Shown piece by piece: positions 1 through 4,854 of a stretch of 5,286 bases of DNA. The notes beneath the pieces are model-generated. The model ran no database searches. It saw only the letters and a list, made by a program, of their open reading frames with translations, and was not told the DNA's origin. Made by a program: the position numbers and the translations under genes. The first letter of the stretch is position 1; each line of letters begins with the position of its first letter. Origin of the DNA: an uncultured Lachnospiraceae bacterium (GTDB lineage Bacteria > Bacillota_A > Clostridia > Lachnospirales > Lachnospiraceae); the NCBI GenBank assembly GCA_902787595.1, contig CADAHD010000174.1, positions 1-5,286 of the forward strand, written 5' to 3'.

Positions 1-404
1 GAGATATTTATTATGCGGCCGCTGTGTTCTTTAAGCATAAGAGGGATCACGGCCTTTGACAGATAGAAGGCGCTGCTTAAGTTGACATCCATCAGCCTGT
101 GCCACTCGTCGTCGGGCATATCCTGCATAAGGCCGGTTTTGGAAATGCCGGCGTTGTTTACCAGAGCATCCAGTCTGTCAAAGGGAGCGATAAGCTGACG
201 GCAAAATGCCGGATCGGCCACATCACCGCAAAAACAGCTTATTCTGACATGATGGCTTTCCATAAGTTCTGCGGCCATGCGTTCCAGAGCTTCCATATTG
301 CTGCGACAGCAGAGGCTTAAGTCGTAACCGTCGGCGGCCAGCCGGGCGGCAATGGCAGCGCCTATGCCTCGTGATGCTCCTGTTACTATGGCTGATCTGT
401 GCAT
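1..404 (-). CDS. Short-chain dehydrogenase/reductase (SDR), FabG-like, N-terminal part; truncated by window edge
   Basis: This is an NAD(P)-dependent oxidoreductase of the classical SDR family, with the Rossmann-fold N-terminal half present. Reading the minus strand from the ATG at 404 gives about 134 residues. The glycine-rich cofactor loop TGASRGIG is at about residues 8-15, the NNAG motif that stabilises the central sheet at about 87-90, and the strand leading to the catalytic serine (GRIINIS) lies at the edge, where the frame is still open. The catalytic Ser and YxxxK lie outside the window. The start is well supported: GGAAAGGG (plus-strand 411-418) sits 6 nt upstream of the ATG, and the glycine motif is at the usual distance from the N-terminus. 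The family is certain. The substrate cannot be told: 3-oxoacyl-ACP reductase (FabG) and a generic sugar or alcohol dehydrogenase are both possible, and no fatty-acid genes are visible beside it. It is divergent from the NlpC/P60 gene. Confidence 0.93.
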   Translation of the reverse strand, partial: MHRSAIVTGASRGIGAAIAARLAADGYDLSLCCRSNMEALERMAAELMESHHVRISCFCGDVADPAFCRQLIAPFDRLDALVNNAGISKTGLMQDMPDDEWHRLMDVNLSSAFYLSKAVIPLMLKEHSGRIINI

Positions 405-410
405 ATATTT

Positions 411-418
411 CCCTTTCC
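411..418 (-). promoter_or_regulatory. Ribosome binding site of the SDR gene
   Basis: The minus strand reads GGAAAGGG followed by 6 nt (AAATAT) and the ATG at 404. It is purine-rich at good spacing and fixes the SDR start. Confidence 0.65.
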
Positions 419-457
419 GAAGAAACCTTTGCTCAGGCAGGAGCGAAAGGATCTTAC

Positions 458-486
458 TTGACATAAAAAATTTATCATGTTATATT
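458..486 (+). promoter_or_regulatory. Sigma-A type promoter for the NlpC/P60-yfhO operon
   Basis: The -35 box TTGACA (458-463) is a perfect consensus match. It is followed by an AT-rich 17-bp spacer (464-480) and the -10 box TATATT (481-486, 5 of 6 matches). Transcription should start near 493, leaving an untranslated leader of about 60 nt before the ATG at 555. This is the strongest promoter-like sequence in the window and is correctly placed and oriented for the NlpC/P60 gene. The call is by inspection; the start point is inferred. Confidence 0.8.
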
Positions 487-487
487 T

Positions 488-522
488 TTACAAACTGTAA
501 CAAAAAAGAAACAATTTGTAAA
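488..522. promoter_or_regulatory. Cluster of TGTAA/TTACA half-sites at the start of transcription (candidate operator)
   Basis: Just downstream of the -10 box lies a perfect inverted repeat, TTACA-AAC-TGTAA (488-500). A further TGTAAA (517-522) lies 21 bp, about two helical turns, from the TGTAAC at 496-501, and a GTTACA occurs at 539-544. The half-sites resemble the TGTWAH element bound by WalR (YycF), the response regulator that controls cell-wall hydrolase genes in Firmicutes. The classical arrangement is a direct repeat with 5-bp spacing, and I do not see that spacing here: the closest pair on the minus strand has a 4-bp gap. The site assignment is therefore tentative. Confidence 0.35.
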
Positions 523-554
523 GATTCATATAGAATTCGTTACATTTACTTAAT

Positions 555-1475
555 ATGAAGTATAAATTCCTGATAAAACTGAGCATGGTTTTTGCGGTAG
601 CCGGCCTGGCGTATGCTTCGGCGGGCGGTGTTCTTATTGCGGCCGACGATGAGCCTGTAAAAGCGGAAGCAGAGTTATCAGGGGAGAATGAAGCAGAGTA
701 TCTGGGAGGCGCAGCAGCGCTCTTTGAGGATAGTATTTTTGTGGAAGAGCTGCCCGTACTGCAGGCGGCCGGCGCTATAGCAGAGCTGGACGGTGATCTG
801 GATGTTTTTGATGTATGGGCAGGCGGGGAACTTATAAGCAGCGCCGTGGAAGAAGCTGATACGCAGATGCAGGTAGAGGGCACTGTTACGGCTATAGAAC
901 CGACAGCGACGCCCACACCCACGGCAACTCCTACGCCTATGCCTACGGCAACGCCGACTCCGGCGCCTACCGTAACGCCTACGCCGATCCCTACAGAAGC
1001 GCCTACGCCCACGCCGGAACCCACTGCAGAGCCTACGCCTACGGAAGCTCCCACAGAAGCGCCTGCGCCGGAAGAAGAGCCTGAGGAAGAAAACGGAGGC
1101 AGTGAGGAGAATGAAGACGGAGCAGCAAAGGGTGCGGAAGTTGCGGCTTTTGCCTGCCAGTTTGTGGGAAATCCTTATGTTTACGGCGGCACCAGCCTGA
1201 CCAACGGCGCAGATTGCTCAGGATTTGTTATGAGCGTATATCTTAATTTCGGAGTATCTCTGCCCAGATCCTCCGGTGATTATCCCAATGCAGCCTATGC
1301 GGTTGAAGAAGGGCTTGCGGGTGCCAGAGCAGGTGATATAATCTGCTACAGGGGACATGTGGCGATCTACATTGGCAACGGGCAGATAGTGCATGCATAT
1401 AATTCCAGGAAAGGAATAACCATTACGGAAGTAGGATATGATACAGTCATTGCTGTCAGAAGAGTATTCAGATAA
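555..1475 (+). CDS. Secreted NlpC/P60 family peptidoglycan endopeptidase with Thr/Pro/Glu-rich linker
   Basis: This is a predicted exported cysteine peptidase that cuts peptide stems of peptidoglycan (the family typically cleaves gamma-D-Glu-diamino acid bonds). The 306 residues show a basic start and hydrophobic core (residues 1-29, with Ala-rich possible cleavage sites at about 21-30), an acidic segment with no domain I recognise (31-112), a low-complexity TPTP linker (115-172), a Glu-rich stretch (173-190), and a C-terminal NlpC/P60 domain (about 192-306). The catalytic Cys is C221 in ADCSGF, the catalytic His is H268 in RGHVAIYIG, and the third polar residue is probably H280 in IVHA, so the enzyme should be active. 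The linker probably spans the wall; no LysM, SH3 or choline-binding repeat is present. ATG 555 is the first possible start after an in-frame TAG at 531 and gives a good signal peptide, but it has no recognisable Shine-Dalgarno sequence. The gene overlaps yfhO by 38 nt. The family is secure; the exact bond cut is not known. Confidence 0.93.
   Translation: MKYKFLIKLSMVFAVAGLAYASAGGVLIAADDEPVKAEAELSGENEAEYLGGAAALFEDSIFVEELPVLQAAGAIAELDGDLDVFDVWAGGELISSAVEEADTQMQVEGTVTAIEPTATPTPTATPTPMPTATPTPAPTVTPTPIPTEAPTPTPEPTAEPTPTEAPTEAPAPEEEPEEENGGSEENEDGAAKGAEVAAFACQFVGNPYVYGGTSLTNGADCSGFVMSVYLNFGVSLPRSSGDYPNAAYAVEEGLAGARAGDIICYRGHVAIYIGNGQIVHAYNSRKGITITEVGYDTVIAVRRVFR
895..1070 (+). repeat. Degenerate octapeptide/24-bp repeats encoding the TPTP linker
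   Basis: The linker is built from units of the form TxTPTPxP. Three clear tandem copies are TATPTPMP, TATPTPAP and TVTPTPIP, followed by more diverged TEAP/TPTP/TAEP units. At DNA level these are imperfect 24-bp units made of ACG-CCT/CCC-type codons. Such tracts can change length by slippage, so linker length may vary between strains (inference). The repeats also create a long spurious Gly/Val-repeat frame on the minus strand. Confidence 0.75.
1427..1431 (+). promoter_or_regulatory. Ribosome binding site of yfhO, inside the NlpC/P60 coding region
   Basis: GGAAG at 1427-1431 stands 6 nt before the ATG at 1438. It lies within the last codons of the upstream gene, which supports the overlapping start and suggests translational coupling. 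Confidence 0.55.
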
Positions 1476-3789
1476 AAAAGCATTTAACCATGCGCTCGCA
1501 GCGGCTGCCGCTGCGGGCGTTTTTTTCATTATATTTGCCGTGATAACAGGGCTTACGCCTTTTGGCGATAATACCTGGGCTGTTTTCGATATGAAGCGGC
1601 AGTATCTCGACTTTTATTCGTATTACAAAAGCGTATGGGCGGGAAAAAACGACCTGCTTTATTCGCCGGCCATGGCTTTGGGATCGGGGGCTGTAGGTTT
1701 CTTTACTTATTATCTGTCCAGCCCGGTCTTATTGGTATTGCTGTTTTTTGACGAAGCGCATCTGCCCGAGGCGGTAACAGTGATGGCAGGGCTTAAGTTT
1801 ATGCTTATGGCAGCTGCCGCAGACAGGTTCCTTATATATTACCTGCGCCGCAGGGGGCACGAAGGCATGCCGCGCACCATGGGCTTTGCACTCAGTTATA
1901 CTTTCTGCGCATACATGATGGCCTATGTCATCAATCCCATGTGGATGGAAGTATACATACTGATGCCTATAGTTTTGTGGATGCTGGGCAGGCTTATTGA
2001 TGAAAAAAAGTATGCCGGCTATGTGCTGACGCTGGCTCTGATGGTATGGTGCAATTACTATATCGCTTTTATGGTATGCATATTTATAGTGTTCTGGACA
2101 CTGTGGCTTCTTATAGATGAGCCTGCGCAGTGGTTTGGGAAGCTTTTGAGGGTTGCACTGGCATCACTTTGGGCTGTATGCCTTGATATGGCGGCGCTTC
2201 TGCCCACTGTATTCGAACTGGCGGGCAGTCCAAAGGATTCCGGGCTTTTAGGGACCGAAGGCGAGGGCGGGAACCTGATGCCCTGGCAGCTTCTGGCTCA
2301 GGCGCGCATATTTAAGTTTGACGGCAGCAGCACATACTTCGGCAGGCCGCTTATCTTTGCGGGGACACTGATACTTATACTGGTTCTGGCTTTCTTTATC
2401 TTAAAGGCGGTATCCTTTAAGGAAAAGCTCTGCATGGGAGCGCTGATGCTGATCATGTCGGCTTCGATGTGCGTGGATATGCTAAATCTATTCTGGCATG
2501 CAGGCATGTATCCTTCGGGGTATCCTTACCGTCAGGCGTTTCTGCTTGTGTTCGTGTTTATAGTCTGCGCGGCGCGGGCCTTTAATCTGATGCAGCTTAA
2601 GAAAAAAGAGCTTTTCAATGCAGCGCTGATACTGATACAGCTGGCGGTACTGATGGCAAACGGCGTATACATCTTTAAGGTGCAGACTGCCGGTGGTATG
2701 CTGGGCGCAGCCGAATACAGGAATATCTATAATGAAGACCATGCTTTGTTTTCGAAGATATCTGACGATGGTGAATTCTACCGTGTTGATGACTGCGCGC
2801 CCAGAGAGCAGAACGACGGCATGATGTACGGCTATAACAGCCTGACGCATTACAGTTCGGCGGGGCTTATGAGCACCAGGTTTTTCTTAAAGAAGCTGGG
2901 CTTTCATGATGACGGGCTGTATACGGCTTACGGTAACGACAATACCACCACGGCGGATTCGCTGCTGGGCATCAGATACGTAAACGGCTGCTACAGGAAA
3001 GACGAATATGTGCATAAAGAGGCTGTACTGTATGAAAATCCTTACTGGCTTCCTGTGGCGATGAGGGTTGAGAGTCTGCCGCAGGCGGATGAGAGCGATC
3101 CCTTTACCATGCAGGAAAGCATTTATTCCGCGTATTGCGGGTATACTCCCGATATATTTAAGGAATGCGCCGTGGAAACGCAGGAGAGCGCCGACACAAA
3201 GCTGTGCGAATGCACTGCGCCCATAGACGGCCGTGTATATCTTTATATTGCCGGCATCGAGGACAGGATACAGAATATCGCCATATATCTGGATGATGAG
3301 TTCCTTTCCGGATACGGCAACCTGGGCTGCTACAGTGTGCTGGACCTGGGTTCCTATGAGGAAGGCGACAGCTTTACGCTGCGTATATCCTGCGACAGCG
3401 AGGATCCCGATCTGGGCAGGCTGATAGTGGTGAGCGAAGATGTATCTGCACTCGAGGAAGCCTTTTCCCAGTCTATAACAAAGGGGCTTTTGGTAGAGAA
3501 TGTGAAATCTTCGCGTTATGAGATCAGCATACCCGAGCCGGGAGAAGCGCAAGGCGTTGCAACCACGATCCCTTATGAAAAATCCTGGAAAGCTTATCTC
3601 AACGGAAGGGAAACAGAGATACAGAGCATGTTTGATGCTTTTATGTATATACCTGTAAGTGAGAGCGGAACGCTTGAACTGCGTTATGTGCCCGAAGGGC
3701 TGATACCCGGCATAATGCTGAGCGCGGCAGCGGCTGTAGCGCTTATCATCATGGCGGGCTTTAGCATCAGCATGAAAAAGAAGTCATGA
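1438..3789 (+). CDS. yfhO: YfhO family polytopic membrane protein (GT-C type glycosyltransferase-like)
   Basis: This is a 783-residue multi-spanning membrane protein of the YfhO family. In Bacillus and Listeria, YfhO is linked to glycosylation of lipoteichoic acid from a lipid-linked sugar on the outer face of the membrane. The order seen is: first membrane helix (about 22-40); the loop PFGDNTWAVFDMKRQY (41-56) with acidic residues D44 and D51, the usual position of catalytic Asp in GT-C enzymes; about ten further hydrophobic helices up to residue 412; a long extracytoplasmic region (about 425-750) with family-typical stretches such as YGYNSLTHYSS, LLGIRYV and IPYEKSWKAYLNG; a last helix (756-777); and a basic KKKS tail. 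Length is near the family norm, so the gene looks intact. The start at ATG 1438 overlaps the NlpC/P60 gene by 38 nt; the next Met (residue 52) would remove the first helix and the conserved loop. No CsbB-like sugar-lipid synthase or GtcA flippase is in view, so the acceptor polymer is unknown. Confidence 0.92.
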   Translation: MIQSLLSEEYSDKKAFNHALAAAAAAGVFFIIFAVITGLTPFGDNTWAVFDMKRQYLDFYSYYKSVWAGKNDLLYSPAMALGSGAVGFFTYYLSSPVLLVLLFFDEAHLPEAVTVMAGLKFMLMAAAADRFLIYYLRRRGHEGMPRTMGFALSYTFCAYMMAYVINPMWMEVYILMPIVLWMLGRLIDEKKYAGYVLTLALMVWCNYYIAFMVCIFIVFWTLWLLIDEPAQWFGKLLRVALASLWAVCLDMAALLPTVFELAGSPKDSGLLGTEGEGGNLMPWQLLAQARIFKFDGSSTYFGRPLIFAGTLILILVLAFFILKAVSFKEKLCMGALMLIMSASMCVDMLNLFWHAGMYPSGYPYRQAFLLVFVFIVCAARAFNLMQLKKKELFNAALILIQLAVLMANGVYIFKVQTAGGMLGAAEYRNIYNEDHALFSKISDDGEFYRVDDCAPREQNDGMMYGYNSLTHYSSAGLMSTRFFLKKLGFHDDGLYTAYGNDNTTTADSLLGIRYVNGCYRKDEYVHKEAVLYENPYWLPVAMRVESLPQADESDPFTMQESIYSAYCGYTPDIFKECAVETQESADTKLCECTAPIDGRVYLYIAGIEDRIQNIAIYLDDEFLSGYGNLGCYSVLDLGSYEEGDSFTLRISCDSEDPDLGRLIVVSEDVSALEEAFSQSITKGLLVENVKSSRYEISIPEPGEAQGVATTIPYEKSWKAYLNGRETEIQSMFDAFMYIPVSESGTLELRYVPEGLIPGIMLSAAAAVALIIMAGFSISMKKKS
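3784..3789. other. Shared palindromic stop hexamer of two convergent genes
   Basis: TCATGA reads Ser-stop on both strands. On the plus strand it is the last codon and stop of yfhO, and on the minus strand the last codon and stop of the YdjC-family gene. The two coding regions therefore overlap by exactly 6 nt with no intergenic spacer. Confidence 0.9.
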
Positions 3790-4692
3790 GCAGATCTGAG
3801 ACCGGTCTGCTTCCATAAGCATGCGATATTCAACATCACGGTTGTGCGAAAGGAAAGCTTTTACATCATCCGGTCCGTACTCGGGGCTTACTTCAGACTG
3901 CGCGGTGCGTCCGGGATGTGAGAGTATCTCCAGATAAGCGTCCTTTTTCTTTGCATAGGCGCTCATTTTGTGGAGCAGTATATTCACGCGCTCAAGATCC
4001 ATCTCGCCGGTCATGGCCACGCCAAAGAGCCTTCCGGTATCGATATTCATTCCCCTTAACTTATCGCGCACAAAGTGGCTCAGCACATGGATCATGATAT
4101 TCTTTACGATATTGACCGGAGGTATGGTGCCAGCTATGCCGGGAGTAAACAGAAACATTGCGAGGGGCTCGGTAGAGCAGCGAATGAATTTAACCTCATT
4201 TCGAAGGCCGGTTCTGGCCAGTGCATCCATGAGAGCATCAAAAACCAGCGGGATCATATGTGTATGAACATGGCTGTCTATGCGCAGCGCAACGGGATCG
4301 CCGTTATCATCCTTAAGATCCTTTGTTTTTTCCGTTACAGCCTTTATCTGCGCCTCTATCTCCTGCGAATAGGAAGCCAGAAGCCTGTTCCTTTTATTAT
4401 CGGGGATCATGGTATGCAGAAAGATCCTGCCCCAGGAATTCTTTATTATGCGGCCGGGCTTTTTTGAGGACAGCCAGTAGCCGTCTATCAGATTGATATG
4501 TACGGAGATAAGCGGCTTTTTGGGGAAGCGCGGCCAGTTCTCTTTAAGGAGCTTCATGCATTCTTCGTAACATGCCATGTTGGGGATCACGCTGAAAGAA
4601 TCTATGCGTCCTGCCTGCACCAGTTCGATGATGCGTTTTGAATTCTCTAATGATGCAGCATAGTCATCTGCATGAAAATCTATATCGTACAT
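3784..4692 (-). CDS. ChbG/YdjC family carbohydrate deacetylase-like protein
   Basis: This predicted metal-dependent deacetylase belongs to the YdjC superfamily (ChbG, chitooligosaccharide deacetylase; also HpnK-like proteins). Members remove N-acetyl groups from oligosaccharide-type substrates. Of 302 residues, the metal-site HADDY motif is at 7-11 (D9, D10), a second ligand His at H65 (SVHINLIDG), the DSHVHTH cluster at 139-145, and HPG at 259-261 near the C-terminus (EILSHPG). These are the characteristic family motifs in the right order, and the length is usual, so it should be catalytically competent. There is no signal peptide, so the product is probably cytoplasmic. Start: GGAGGA ends 3 nt before the ATG, and an in-frame TAA at plus-strand 4705-4707 excludes a longer protein. 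It has its own promoter, divergent from the HPF-like gene, and converges on yfhO. The substrate is unknown; a link to surface-glycan or amino-sugar turnover is inference from neighbours only. Confidence 0.9.
   Translation of the reverse strand: MYDIDFHADDYAASLENSKRIIELVQAGRIDSFSVIPNMACYEECMKLLKENWPRFPKKPLISVHINLIDGYWLSSKKPGRIIKNSWGRIFLHTMIPDNKRNRLLASYSQEIEAQIKAVTEKTKDLKDDNGDPVALRIDSHVHTHMIPLVFDALMDALARTGLRNEVKFIRCSTEPLAMFLFTPGIAGTIPPVNIVKNIMIHVLSHFVRDKLRGMNIDTGRLFGVAMTGEMDLERVNILLHKMSAYAKKKDAYLEILSHPGRTAQSEVSPEYGPDDVKAFLSHNRDVEYRMLMEADRSQICS
3789..3811. other. Inverted repeat / hairpin at the convergent gene junction
   Basis: AGCAGATC (3789-3796) can pair with GGTCTGCT (3804-3811), giving 8 bp including one T-G wobble and a 7-nt loop. 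On the plus strand it follows the yfhO stop directly but no U-tract follows. On the minus strand it lies in the last codons of the YdjC-family gene and is followed, after a gap of about 5 nt, by a T-rich run (complement of 3774-3783). It may act as a weak terminator or mRNA 3' end for either gene, but it is not a textbook terminator. Confidence 0.3.
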
Positions 4693-4695
4693 ACG

Positions 4696-4701
4696 TCCTC
4701 C
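4696..4701 (-). promoter_or_regulatory. Ribosome binding site of the YdjC-family gene
   Basis: The minus strand reads GGAGGA, then CGT, then ATG. It is a strong Shine-Dalgarno match at slightly short spacing and fixes the start at 4692. Confidence 0.7.
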
Positions 4702-4715
4702 GAGTTAGTTTTTTC

Positions 4716-4727
4716 AAACGTCCGTTT
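4716..4727. promoter_or_regulatory. 12-bp perfect palindrome over the predicted start site of the YdjC-family gene (candidate operator)
   Basis: AAACG-TC-CGTTT is a perfect inverted repeat of 5-bp arms around 2 bp. It lies just downstream of the minus-strand -10 box and covers the predicted transcription start near 4724, where a repressor would block initiation. The sequence is of the general type bound by TetR- or LacI-family repressors, but no regulator gene is visible and the binding protein is unknown. Confidence 0.35.
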
Positions 4728-4730
4728 ACC

Positions 4731-4759
4731 ATAATACCATATTTTGAGCCGCCCGTCCA
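4731..4759 (-). promoter_or_regulatory. Promoter for the YdjC-family gene
   Basis: On the minus strand, TGGACG (complement of 4754-4759; 4 of 6 matches to TTGACA) is followed by a 17-bp spacer and TATTAT (complement of 4731-4736; 5 of 6 matches). Transcription would start near 4724 and give a leader of about 30 nt. Confidence 0.6.
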
Positions 4760-4773
4760 CTGTTTTGCTATAC

Positions 4774-4802
4774 TTGCGAAAGAGCGTGAAATATGCTATA
4801 CT
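4774..4802 (+). promoter_or_regulatory. Promoter for the HPF-like gene
   Basis: TTGCGA (4774-4779, 4 of 6 matches) is separated by 17 bp from TATACT (4797-4802, 5 of 6 matches). The predicted start is near 4809, leaving a leader of about 45 nt. Its -35 box is only 14 bp from the -35 box of the opposing promoter, so the two genes share a compact back-to-back control region. Confidence 0.65.
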
Positions 4803-4841
4803 ACGGCTATCAACAAATACTCCGGTCCATACCGGGGAAAT

Positions 4842-4846
4842 GGAGG
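4842..4846 (+). promoter_or_regulatory. Ribosome binding site of the HPF-like ORF
   Basis: GGAGG lies 8 nt upstream of the ATG at 4855. It is a consensus Shine-Dalgarno sequence and supports this start. Confidence 0.75.
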
Positions 4847-4854
4847 AACTGCGT

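Noticed and set aside
405..520. A minus-strand promoter for the SDR gene
   Set aside because: TATAAC- and GATAAA-like boxes occur but none has a credible -35 box at 16-18 bp, so I do not call one.
99..558. Plus-strand ORFs at 99-320 and 352-558
   Set aside because: They are shadows of the minus-strand SDR gene (first) and of its start plus the intergenic promoter region (second); no ribosome binding site and no recognisable domain.
488..1054. Minus-strand ORF of 188 codons with a Gly/Val-repeat N-terminus
   Set aside because: It is the antisense reading of the TPTP linker repeats; it has no family resemblance and lies opposite a well-supported NlpC/P60 gene.
895..1070. Repeat tract as a possible CRISPR array or VNTR locus outside a gene
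   Set aside because: The units are contiguous, imperfect and in frame with a protein linker; there are no unique spacers.
2887..3552. Minus-strand ORF of 221 codons and other antisense ORFs inside yfhO
   Set aside because: They overlie the conserved extracytoplasmic region of yfhO in the antisense frame, with no family motifs.
3968..4467. Plus-strand ORFs opposite the YdjC-family gene
   Set aside because: The minus-strand frame carries all the deacetylase motifs; these are antisense shadows.
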